The translations under genes were made by a program, and so were the position numbers. 49,224 nt of DNA, taken from the NCBI RefSeq assembly GCF_011045165.1, contig NZ_JAAKZI010000033.1:1-49224 (forward strand), written 5' to 3'. The stretch is from Arthrobacter silviterrae. GTDB taxonomy: Bacteria > Actinomycetota > Actinomycetes > Actinomycetales > Micrococcaceae. Positions 39,739 to 47,318 of this stretch are shown here, in pieces (position 1 is the first letter of the stretch; every line of letters begins with the position of its first letter). The notes under the pieces are model-generated. The model searched no databases, had not been told where the DNA came from, and was given only the letters and a program-made list of their open reading frames with translations.

Positions 39739-39779
39739 CACTTAACGTGGATGTTTCAGCGCAACATCCACGTTATGTG
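39739..39779. terminator. Bidirectional terminator-like hairpin
   Basis: AACGTGGATGTT (39744-39755), a 7-nt loop, and AACATCCACGTT (39763-39774) form a perfect 12-bp stem, extended through CAC/GTG with one mismatch. It separates the convergent NHL and efeB genes. Confidence 0.75.
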
Positions 39780-39795
39780 CCCGTTCGGCGGGGGT

Positions 39796-41067
39796 TTAAG
39801 CGAACAAGCCCTCGCCCAGGAAGCCGTTGGCCGCCGTCACTCCCGGCAGCCCGATGAAGTAGCCGCCGCCAAACGGTTCAATGTAGTCCGTCATGGGTTC
39901 GTTGACCAGGCGCAGCTGGGTGGCCTCAAACTGGGCCTTGATGTCCCGCTGGAAACTGGCGAAGATCAGTCCCGCCTGCATGTTTCCGTTCAGGTCCACG
40001 CCCAGGTCGTAGTTGTAGCCGCGCCGCAGCAGGCGTGAGGCATCCGTGGCCTTGGTGCGCGGGTTGGCCATGCGGATGTGGGCGTCCAGCGGGATGTTCT
40101 GCCCGTCCGGGTCATTGGCGTAGTCCGGCACGTCCGTCTCCTTCACCGCACCCAAGGGGGCGCCGCTGACCCTGTGCCGGCCGATCATGCCGTCCTGTTC
40201 ACCTAGGCCCACCCGGTCCCAAAACTCCACCAGCATGCGGATCAGCCGGACCACAATGAACGTGCCGCCCACGGCCCAGTCCGGCTGTCCCGAGCCCTGC
40301 GTGATCCACACAAGTTGCTCGTCCTGGGCGGGGTTCGCGATGCCGTCCTTGTAGCCAAACAGGTTCCGCGGGGTGCCGGCAGGGCGCGGCGCCGAGTGGA
40401 AGCCGTTGATCTTCCAGGAAAGGGCCAGCAGGCCGCGCGTGGCCTTGGTGATTTCCCGCAGCGCGTAGTGGACCATGTCGGTGGAGTCCGCGCACAGCTG
40501 CAGCAGCAGGTCCCCGCCTGTCCACGCCGGGTCAGGGGTGTCATTGGGGAATACCGTCATTTCCGTCAGGCCCTTGGGCTTCTTTCCGGCCAGCCCAAAG
40601 GCGGGGTTGTCGAAAACGCTGGCCGCCAGCCCCACCGTCATGGTGAAGGAGTCCGGCGGCACGTCCTCGCCCAGCACTCCCGAGTTCTGCGGCGGACCGC
40701 CAGCGATGGCGGGCAGAGACTCGGCCGGGACCGGGTCCGCGGCACGCACGCCGGTGGAAAGTTTCACGCCCTGCGCCGTGAGCACTTGCAGGAGGGTTTT
40801 TAGTTCCGCCTTGGTCGTTGCCAGCACGCGGAAGGAGGCAAAGCAGGCCTGGCGCTGCTGGTCCGCCGGGCGGTACACGCCCGCCTGGGTAGCCCCGTGG
40901 AAGGGGACGGCGGGCGCGGTGGCGGAGGCCGGCGTCGCGCTTGGCGAGGAATGGATGGCGGCGTTTGCGGCCGTGGCTGCCAGGGCTGTGACGGCGGCAC
41001 CGGAGCCGGCACCGATCAGGAAGGAGCGGCGCCCCGGGCGTGGGGGCGTGGTTGGGTTCGAGGTCAT
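39796..41067 (-). CDS. efeB: DyP-type heme peroxidase EfeB, Tat-exported
   Basis: A 423-residue dye-decolorising peroxidase. The N-terminus has a Tat signal with RRSFLIGAG (Arg13-Arg14) and a hydrophobic stretch to about 37. GYKDG places the catalytic Asp at 241, the proximal heme ligand is likely His330 in IPLDAHIRMANPR, and the distal Arg lies in the LLRRGYNYD segment. In Efe systems this protein works with EfeO to supply iron to the EfeU permease. It follows efeO after 15 bp. No efeU gene is in the window. Confidence 0.92.
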   Translation of the reverse strand: MTSNPTTPPRPGRRSFLIGAGSGAAVTALAATAANAAIHSSPSATPASATAPAVPFHGATQAGVYRPADQQRQACFASFRVLATTKAELKTLLQVLTAQGVKLSTGVRAADPVPAESLPAIAGGPPQNSGVLGEDVPPDSFTMTVGLAASVFDNPAFGLAGKKPKGLTEMTVFPNDTPDPAWTGGDLLLQLCADSTDMVHYALREITKATRGLLALSWKINGFHSAPRPAGTPRNLFGYKDGIANPAQDEQLVWITQGSGQPDWAVGGTFIVVRLIRMLVEFWDRVGLGEQDGMIGRHRVSGAPLGAVKETDVPDYANDPDGQNIPLDAHIRMANPRTKATDASRLLRRGYNYDLGVDLNGNMQAGLIFASFQRDIKAQFEATQLRLVNEPMTDYIEPFGGGYFIGLPGVTAANGFLGEGLFA

Positions 41068-41082
41068 GGGTCCAGATCCGGG

Positions 41083-41853
41083 TTAGTCGTCAGTGGAAAA
41101 CAGGGCGGGCACGTAGGCCAGGGACTCCAGCGCGGCACCGAGCGCTCCGGTCACGGGCTGGCGTGCCGCGAGCGGAAGGGTGCGCCAGGCCGGCCACGTG
41201 CCTTGGTCCTGCGTCCGTGCCAGGGCGTTCCCGAGGCGGTCCAGGGTGGCTGTCACCTTGGCCGTATAGCCGGGGGAAAGCGTGTCAACCAGCGTGCGCA
41301 TCAGGGCGAGGACCACGCGGGTGCCGTCCAGGTCGGCGGAGGTCAGGGCGAGGGCCATACCGCTGCCTTGGTCGTTGTTGCCTGAAAGGTTGTCGCGGAG
41401 GGAGTCCTCCAGGATTTCGTGGCACCGCAGCGGCATGTCCGAGCCCGCCAGTTCCATGGTGGGCAGCTTCCCGTGAAGTTCGACGACGTCGGCGTACAGT
41501 TTGCTGGCCACGGCAGCCAGTTCGGCCGGGCCTTGCCCGTGGAACAGCCCGTATTCCAGCCGGTGGAGCCCCGTGAACCCCGGGTCGGCGGAGCCCTTGG
41601 GCAGGCCGGACGGCAGGCCGTTGATGGCCGAACCGAGATCGCCGAAGCTGCCGTAGGCCGCACCAACGCGCTGCCAGGTCATTTGCGCATCCAGCCACTG
41701 CCGGCGTGCCACTTCCAGGCTGTTGTTGCCGATGGACGCCTTCAGGGAGAGGGCCTGGCCGGTGAGGGTGTCGAGCTGGCCGGAGACGTAGTTGCGGTAA
41801 GCAGCAACCACGCCGTCCATGGTGGGGGCCGGTGCGGGCAGGGAATCGGGCAT
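41083..41853 (-). CDS. efeO: EfeO-type iron uptake protein, M75 imelysin-like domain only
   Basis: A 256-residue protein made of the EfeO/imelysin M75 helical domain. The HxxE motif is His97/Glu100 in GLHRLEYGLFHG, and RCHEILEDSLRD holds a second His/Glu pair. Usual EfeO proteins have a signal peptide and a cupredoxin domain of about 100 residues before this part; both are missing here. The frame has a stop shortly upstream and ATG 41853 has AAGGATCC as ribosome site, so this is not a mis-called start. A DtxR-like box is 25 bp upstream, and efeB follows. Export, if any, would need another route. Confidence 0.88.
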   Translation of the reverse strand: MPDSLPAPAPTMDGVVAAYRNYVSGQLDTLTGQALSLKASIGNNSLEVARRQWLDAQMTWQRVGAAYGSFGDLGSAINGLPSGLPKGSADPGFTGLHRLEYGLFHGQGPAELAAVASKLYADVVELHGKLPTMELAGSDMPLRCHEILEDSLRDNLSGNNDQGSGMALALTSADLDGTRVVLALMRTLVDTLSPGYTAKVTATLDRLGNALARTQDQGTWPAWRTLPLAARQPVTGALGAALESLAYVPALFSTDD

Positions 41854-41877
41854 GCGGATCCTTGGCGTGGGACGAAG

Positions 41878-41896
41878 TAAGGCTTGGCTTGCCTAT
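41878..41896 (-). promoter_or_regulatory. DtxR/IdeR-like box before efeO
   Basis: TAAGGCTTGGCTTGCCTAT (plus-strand reading) matches the 19-bp DtxR consensus at 13 positions and shares the TAAGGCTTG core with the box at 20276-20294. It lies just upstream of efeO, so both iron loci probably share one regulator. Confidence 0.65.
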
Positions 41897-41946
41897 AGTA
41901 TCCCAATAACGGCACCATTCCGTTCGCTAATTACCTTTTGTGTGCC

Positions 41947-42942
41947 CTAGTAGCTGACCACGGGTGTGACGCTCACCGTGGTGCCGCTGATGGCCAGCTT
42001 GGCGGTGAAGCCAAAATCCTCGGCATGCTTGACGGGGGCCACGGCGCCGGTGAACAGGTTTTGCTCCTGGTAGGACACCTGGGCCTTGACGGTCAGCGGC
42101 CCCATGATCCACTTCCCGCCGTAGGGTGTGATCGAGATGGACGGGTAGTTCACAATGCTCCACGCGATGGGGGAGACCACCCTGTTATCGGTGGCCGCGC
42201 TCATGGGGCAGTTGGCCGGCATCAGGACGGCCTGCTTGGCGCACCCATCCAGGTATTGGTGGATGGTGGCATCCACTTGGCTCAGCAGCTCGCTGGTGGG
42301 TCCCGTGGCCAGTGCGACGGCGGGAACGCTCGCCAGGGGGCTGCTCACGGAACGGGTCACCGGCGCCGCGGCGAAAAGGGACGACTGGTATTCGGCTTCG
42401 TAGTTGCCGGGATAAAAGACGGCGAAGGTGTTTTTGCCGCCCGGCATGTTCACGGCCACGCCGTTCACTTGCGCCTCCGTGGCGTTGACCACGGAGACGT
42501 TGATGGTGGGCAGGGTGGTGGGCAGGATGGTCCAGCTGTCAAAGAACAGCCAGTGGCTGGGCCCGGGCTCCAGCTCAAAATCGGTGGCGAGCTCCGTGCC
42601 ATTGACGTGGTAGCTGACGGTGACCTTGCGCTGCCCGTTGGGCTGGTCCACGGGCTTGCCGATGGAGACATCCTTGATGGACTCCTGGGACTTGGCCAGT
42701 CCGGCACCATCCAGCACGGCCGCATTTCCGGCCGGCACCCGGGCGTTGAGCAGCCCCAGCGCTTTGGCCCCGTCGCCGGCCCGCAGTGCGTCCAGGTAAT
42801 TTTGCACTGTCCGCTGCGGGCCGAAGGACTGGGCGTTGACCACCGAAATGGTCACAATGGCGGCCGCGATGGCCAGCATCAGGATCAGCAGCCATGCGGC
42901 ACCAATCTTGATGAGTTTGGCCCCGTTCTTCACGCGGTCCAC
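41947..42942 (-). CDS. Membrane-anchored protein of unknown function
   Basis: A 331-residue protein with one N-terminal membrane helix (about 14-36: IGAAWLLILMLAIAAAIVTI) and a large outside domain. The segment QRTVQNYLDALRAGDGAKALGLLN resembles the start of NTF2/DUF4878-like extracellular domains, followed by beta-rich sequence ending in SVSYHVNGTELATDFEL and later repeats of the same type. I see no catalytic motif. Start GTG 42942 precedes a basic segment fitting a membrane anchor. It lies upstream of efeO but is separated from it by the DtxR-like box, and it is not clearly linked to iron. Confidence 0.75.
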   Translation of the reverse strand: MDRVKNGAKLIKIGAAWLLILMLAIAAAIVTISVVNAQSFGPQRTVQNYLDALRAGDGAKALGLLNARVPAGNAAVLDGAGLAKSQESIKDVSIGKPVDQPNGQRKVTVSYHVNGTELATDFELEPGPSHWLFFDSWTILPTTLPTINVSVVNATEAQVNGVAVNMPGGKNTFAVFYPGNYEAEYQSSLFAAAPVTRSVSSPLASVPAVALATGPTSELLSQVDATIHQYLDGCAKQAVLMPANCPMSAATDNRVVSPIAWSIVNYPSISITPYGGKWIMGPLTVKAQVSYQEQNLFTGAVAPVKHAEDFGFTAKLAISGTTVSVTPVVSY

Positions 42943-43008
42943 TGTACCGGGTCACACCTGCCCGCCTTGAATCCGGCGCGGACCAGCATTACGGACCGGC
43001 TTCACCAA

Positions 43009-44589
43009 CTAGCGGCGCCTCCGGGGCGCGGTGCCGAACATGTCCCGCATCAGACTCCGGCCCAGCTGGGAGCCCATGGAGCGGATCATGCTCTTGACTC
43101 CGCCGCCCAGCGCACCGCCCAAGGCGCCCATGACCTCGGCGCCCAGCCCGCCGCCGTCGTTCTTGGTGGCGGGGAGGTTGGCAGGCGGGGGTGGCGGCAG
43201 CGGGGTGCCCACGGCGGGGCCGGTGGTCGGAGCGGCGGCCTGCCCCTGCAGCTTTTCGTAGGCGGAGACGGGGTCGACGGCTGTCCCGTAGGTGGGCAGC
43301 AGCGAGGACGCGGCCACCACGGCCTTGACGGCGTCATCGGCGGCCGGGCCCATCACGGAACCCGGGGCGCGCATGCGGGTCAGGGCCACCGGGGTGGGAG
43401 CGCCGTTTTCATTCATGACCGTCACCACGGCCTCGCCAATGCCGGCCGAGGTGAGGACTTCCTCGAGGTTGTAGTCGCTGACCGGGAACGTGGAAACCGT
43501 TGCCTTCAGCGCCTTGGCGTCGTCGGGGGTGAAGGCGCGCAGGGCGTGCTGGACCCGGTTGGCGAGCTGGGCCAGGACATCGCCGGGAACGTCCTTGGGG
43601 GTCTGGGTGACGAAGAAAATGCCCACGCCCTTGGAACGGATCAGCCGCACGGTCTGGGTGATCGCGTTCAGGAAGGCCTTGCTGGCGCCCGTAAAGAGCA
43701 GGTGCGCCTCGTCAAAGAAGAACACGAGTTTGGGCTTGTCGGCGTCGCCCACTTCGGGAAGGTCGCGGAACAGGTCCGCCAGGAGCCACATGAGGAAGGT
43801 GGAGAACAGCAGGGGCTTGTCCTGGACGCTGGGAAGTTCCAGGCAGGTGATCACGCCGCGGCCGTCGGGGGCGGTGCGCAGCAGCTCGGCGGTGTCGAAC
43901 TCCGGCATGCCGAAGAAGTCGCTCATGCCCTGGGCGTCGAGGGTGATCAGGTTGCGCAGGATGACGCCGGCCGTGGCCTTGGAGAGCCCGCCCAGCTCCT
44001 CCAGGTCCGCCTTTCCCTCATCGGAAGTGAGGAATTGGATGACGGCGCGCAGGTCCTTGAGGTCGTACAGTTCCAGGCTTTTGGTGTCCGCATAGTGGAA
44101 CACCAGTTGCAAGCTGGATTCCTGGGTCTCGTTCAGGCCCAGCACGCGGGAGAGCAGGATGGGGCCGAAGCTGGTGATGGTGGCGCGCACGGGCACGCCG
44201 TTCCCGGCCCCGCCCAGGGCCAGGAATTCCACGGGGAAGGCCTTCGATTCCCACTGCTGGCCGATTCCCTGAGTGCGGGCCGTGAGCTTGTCGCTGCCCG
44301 TGCCTGCCGTGGCCAGCCCCGTGAGGTCGCCCTTGATGTCGGCCATGAACACAGGCACGCCGGCGGTGGAGAGCTGCTCGGCCATCATGTGCAGGGTGAC
44401 GGTCTTACCGGTGCCCGTGGCCCCGGCCACCAAGCCGTGCCGGTTCATCATGGCCAGTGGCAGGCTGACCTGCGCCTCGGGGTGGACGGCGCCGTCCACA
44501 ATGGCGGCGCCAAGGGCGATGGATGAGCCGCTGAACGTGTAGCCGGCCTGGAGGGATGAGACGATCTCTGCGGGTGTCTTGGTAGCCAT
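43009..44589 (-). CDS. HerA-like ATPase (DUF853 family)
   Basis: A 526-residue P-loop ATPase. Walker A is AGATGTGKTVT (55-65), Walker B is KLVFFFDEAHLLF and an arginine-rich TQTVRLIRSKGVGIFFVTQTP follows. These fit the HerA/FtsK-like helicase family known as DUF853. The last 70 residues carry a proline-rich linker (PLPPPPPANLP) and an Ala/Gly/Arg-rich end (RSMGSQLGRSLMRDMFG). The open frame extends to 45426, but that region is the antisense of the AEC transporter. ATG 44589 gives the normal family start MATKTPAEIVSSLQAGY. The cellular role is unproven; DNA processing is assumed from HerA. Confidence 0.88.
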   Translation of the reverse strand: MATKTPAEIVSSLQAGYTFSGSSIALGAAIVDGAVHPEAQVSLPLAMMNRHGLVAGATGTGKTVTLHMMAEQLSTAGVPVFMADIKGDLTGLATAGTGSDKLTARTQGIGQQWESKAFPVEFLALGGAGNGVPVRATITSFGPILLSRVLGLNETQESSLQLVFHYADTKSLELYDLKDLRAVIQFLTSDEGKADLEELGGLSKATAGVILRNLITLDAQGMSDFFGMPEFDTAELLRTAPDGRGVITCLELPSVQDKPLLFSTFLMWLLADLFRDLPEVGDADKPKLVFFFDEAHLLFTGASKAFLNAITQTVRLIRSKGVGIFFVTQTPKDVPGDVLAQLANRVQHALRAFTPDDAKALKATVSTFPVSDYNLEEVLTSAGIGEAVVTVMNENGAPTPVALTRMRAPGSVMGPAADDAVKAVVAASSLLPTYGTAVDPVSAYEKLQGQAAAPTTGPAVGTPLPPPPPANLPATKNDGGGLGAEVMGALGGALGGGVKSMIRSMGSQLGRSLMRDMFGTAPRRRR

Positions 44590-44671
44590 AACGAAAGCGT
44601 ACCCGCCGTCACATCCTGCGTCTTGTATCTGCGTGGGGATGTCCGCGGCGCCGGGACCATGAACTGGAGCG

Positions 44672-44728
44672 CCGTCAGTGGCCAACGGGGCTCCACTTGG
44701 CAAGTGGAGCACCGTTGGGGGCTGACGG
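44672..44728. repeat. Three-segment hairpin and imperfect direct repeat
   Basis: CCGTCAG/CTGACGG, CAACGG/CCGTTG and GCTCCACTT/AAGTGGAGC nest into one 22-bp stem with small bulges and a GGC loop. The same stretch also reads as two imperfect 34-bp direct copies (TGGAGCGCCGT and TGGAGCACCGT). It is in the 164-bp gap between the AEC and HerA-like genes and may end the AEC transcript. Confidence 0.65.
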
Positions 44729-44753
44729 GGCCGCGTTTCAAAGTGGCGGGTCA

Positions 44754-45680
44754 TCACCCCAGCAGCAGCGCCACCACAAACATGGCCGGGATGGCCAAAA
44801 TGGTGGTGGCCAGCACGGTGTCCTTGGCCACGGTCACGCCCACCTGGTAGCGCTGCGCGGTGACGTAGACATTTTGGGCGGCGGGCAGAGCTGCGGCCAC
44901 CACCACGGCAAACAATGCGGCGCCGTCCATGCCGATGAGAAAACGCCCCAGCAGGAACGCAACCACGGGGTGCAGCGCCAGCTTGAACCCGGTGGCCAGC
45001 AAGGTGTCCGTCCGCCAGCCGTCCTTGGCTGCCAGCGGCTTGCTGCTGCCCAGGGACATGCCGAAGGCGATCAGGATGGCGGGAATGGCCGCGCCGCCAA
45101 TCAGGTGCACGGGCTCGGCAATCAGGGCTGGCAGTTTCCAGTGCGTGGCGGCCAGTACCAGGCCCACCAGGGTGCCCAGAATCATGGGATTGCGGAAAAT
45201 CTGCAGGAACACCCGGCCCGGGGTGGCTCTGCGCCCGCTGGTGGTGGTGTCCAGCAGCAACAGGTAGCACGGGGTGTAAAACGCCAGCTGGAAAATCAGC
45301 ACAGGCGCAATCAGCGCCGCGTTGCCCAATACATAGGCCGCGATGGGAATGCCCAGGTTGGCGGCATTGACCACGGAGGAGGACATTGCGGAGAGCAGCG
45401 CCTCGCTGACCGAGCGCCGCAGCCACAGCCTGCTGATCAGGAAAAACAGCCCGCCGGTCAGGACGGCGCTGAGGGCCGCGGCCAGCAGCGGCGCGGAAAA
45501 CACTTCCGCCAGGTCCGCCTTGGACAGGGTCTCCAGCAGCAGCGCAGGGCTGGCCACGAAAAACGACAGCCGGCTCAGGACCTGTGGCGCGTTCTCACCC
45601 AGCACCTTTTGCCGGCCCACGAACCAGCCCACCAGGATAATCAGCCAGACAACGGAGAACCCCTCAAGGACGGCTAGCAT
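44754..45680 (-). CDS. AEC-family (auxin efflux carrier-like) transporter
   Basis: A 309-residue membrane protein with about ten hydrophobic segments. It starts MLAVLEGFSVVWLIILVGWF, contains the N-terminal half repeat (LSRLSFFVASPALLLETLS) and ends ALPAAQNVYVTAQRYQVGVTVAKDTVLATT, the typical AEC C-terminal box. ATG 45680 gives the family-length protein; the upstream frame to 45797 adds a basic, non-membrane leader. Known relatives export auxin-like or carboxylate molecules, but the substrate here is unknown. Confidence 0.9.
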   Translation of the reverse strand: MLAVLEGFSVVWLIILVGWFVGRQKVLGENAPQVLSRLSFFVASPALLLETLSKADLAEVFSAPLLAAALSAVLTGGLFFLISRLWLRRSVSEALLSAMSSSVVNAANLGIPIAAYVLGNAALIAPVLIFQLAFYTPCYLLLLDTTTSGRRATPGRVFLQIFRNPMILGTLVGLVLAATHWKLPALIAEPVHLIGGAAIPAILIAFGMSLGSSKPLAAKDGWRTDTLLATGFKLALHPVVAFLLGRFLIGMDGAALFAVVVAAALPAAQNVYVTAQRYQVGVTVAKDTVLATTILAIPAMFVVALLLG

Positions 45681-45830
45681 GGCGGGGTTTGCAGGGTGGC
45701 GTTCACGGCGGGCACGTCCCCAGCCTATGCCGAGAAAGCGCATTCCGGCCGCCAAAGGAACAATAGCGGTCAGCCTGTCGGCTTCGCCGGGAAGCACGAC
45801 GGCGGCGCCAGGGCAGGTGCCGGGACTCGC

Positions 45831-46244
45831 CTACCGTGCGGCGAGGGCTGGGCGGGACAGGCCCTCGGTGACGGCCTCGGCCGGGTCGGTGCCCAGCTTG
45901 ACGATCTTGTTGTTGGCATCCACGTGGACTACGGCGGGAACATAGTCGCGCGCCTCGGCAGTGGACATTTGGGCGTAGGTGATCAGAATGACCAGATCGC
46001 CCACATTGACCAGGTGGGCGGCGGCGCCGTTGATGCCGATGACCCCCGAGCCGCGCTCGCCCGCGATGGTGTACGTCTCCAGCCGGGCTCCGTTGGTGAT
46101 GTCCACAATGGAGACCAATTCGCCGGGCAGGATGTCCGCGGCGTCCAGCAGATCGGCGTCGACGGTGACGGAACCAACGTAGTGCAAGTCGGCGTGGGTC
46201 ACGGTGGCGCGGTGGATCTTGGACTTAAACATGGTTCGGTTCAT
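45831..46244 (-). CDS. panD: Aspartate 1-decarboxylase (proenzyme)
   Basis: A 137-residue PanD. It decarboxylates L-aspartate to beta-alanine for pantothenate and CoA synthesis. The self-cleavage site Gly24-Ser25 in HYVGSVTVD gives the pyruvoyl group on the new alpha chain. The sequence [36 protein letters not shown] and VILITYAQM are all family hallmarks. ATG 46244 has GGAGGCG upstream. The surrounding genes show no other pantothenate enzyme, so it stands apart from panB/panC here. Confidence 0.96.
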   Translation of the reverse strand: MNRTMFKSKIHRATVTHADLHYVGSVTVDADLLDAADILPGELVSIVDITNGARLETYTIAGERGSGVIGINGAAAHLVNVGDLVILITYAQMSTAEARDYVPAVVHVDANNKIVKLGTDPAEAVTEGLSRPALAAR

Positions 46245-46311
46245 AACGCCTCCAGTCTACCGCGGGGGCCTTGCAGGCTGCTGTGAGCGGGGCCATAGCC
46301 GAAACATATCG

Positions 46312-47187
46312 CTATCTGCGGCCCACGGGAGTCAGCTTGCGGCCCATGATGGCCCGGGTCAGCGCGTCCACCACCTCAGTGTTTGCCAGCGGGTTGCGGA
46401 TCAAGGTGAAGTCCACGTCTCCCACGGGCGGCAGGTCAAAGCGTTTCGTGATGATTTTCAGGTCGTCAGGCACCAGGGAGGTGGGCATGACGGCAATGCC
46501 AATTCCGGCCCGGAGTGCGGCAAGAACTCCGCTGATCTGCTTGGTGGTGCACGTGACCCGCCACGTCCGGCCCACTTTCTCGAGGGCATCCAGCGCCAGT
46601 TTCCGGCTCAGGCTCGGTGCCGGGTACACGATGACGGGCACGGGGGCTCCCGGTTCAAGCACTGTCTGTTCCAGCCCCACCCAGGCGAACGGGTCCGTCT
46701 TGACCACTTCGCCTTCCTGGGCGCCGGAGACCCATTTGACGAACACCAGGTCCAGCAGCCCGGCCTGGAGCCGCCGGTGCAGCTGGTCGCTCTGGCTGAC
46801 GGTCAGCTCCAGGTTGATCTGGGGGTACAGCTGGCGGAACTCGCGCAGAATCCGGGGGAGCCCGGTAATGGCGAGGTCGTCCGCCGTGCCGAAGCGCAGC
46901 CGCCCGCGCATGGCGGCACCGGAAAAGTAGCGGGTGGCGGCGTCATTGGCGGCGAGGATGGTGCGGGCAAAGCCGGCCATGGCATCCCCATTGTCGGTCA
47001 GCCGCACGTCGCGGGTGTCCCGCGCCACCAGGATTCGCCCGGCCGCCTGCTCAAGTTTGCGCACGTGCTGGCTGACGGTGGGCTGGCTGATGCCCAGCCG
47101 TTCCGCCGCCCGCGTGAAATTGCGTGTTTGGGCCACGGCCAGGAAGCTTTTCAGCTGGGCCGGGTCAAAAGAGGGGGTGTCATGCAT
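46312..47187 (-). CDS. LysR-family transcriptional regulator
   Basis: A 291-residue LysR protein. The N-terminal HTH reads FLAVAQTRNFTRAAERLGISQPTVSQHVRKLEQAAG. The substrate-binding domain follows (about 90-285), with GRLRFGTADDLAITGLPRIL opening the first lobe. It is divergent from an MFS exporter. A 20-bp palindrome at 47218-47237 in the spacer fits a LysR binding site, so it probably controls that transporter and itself. The inducer is unknown. Confidence 0.93.
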   Translation of the reverse strand: MHDTPSFDPAQLKSFLAVAQTRNFTRAAERLGISQPTVSQHVRKLEQAAGRILVARDTRDVRLTDNGDAMAGFARTILAANDAATRYFSGAAMRGRLRFGTADDLAITGLPRILREFRQLYPQINLELTVSQSDQLHRRLQAGLLDLVFVKWVSGAQEGEVVKTDPFAWVGLEQTVLEPGAPVPVIVYPAPSLSRKLALDALEKVGRTWRVTCTTKQISGVLAALRAGIGIAVMPTSLVPDDLKIITKRFDLPPVGDVDFTLIRNPLANTEVVDALTRAIMGRKLTPVGRR

Positions 47188-47217
47188 TCGGAAATCACCT
47201 CACGATTACGATTCGCA

Positions 47218-47237
47218 ATGGTACTTATAGGCACCAT
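47218..47237. promoter_or_regulatory. Candidate LysR operator
   Basis: ATGGT-N10-ACCAT, with an additional C/G pair inside, is a dyad 31 bp before the LysR start. The spacing and the T-N11-A type symmetry suit LysR regulators. Confidence 0.5.
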
Positions 47238-47318
47238 ACCTCTTCCCTATGAAGAATGCTTCCGTAGTGTTAACGGCAGGACCCCCCAAAAAAACCCTTC
47301 CAGCCCAGGATTAAAGCG

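Noticed and set aside
41938-44526. 862-residue plus-strand frame
   Set aside because: It is the shadow of the membrane-anchored protein and HerA-like genes, rich in His/Gly/Gln from GC-biased antisense codons.
44590-45426. Extension of the HerA-like protein to 805 residues
   Set aside because: It lies over the AEC transporter gene in another frame and over the intergenic hairpin; homologues begin near the MATKTPAEIV segment.
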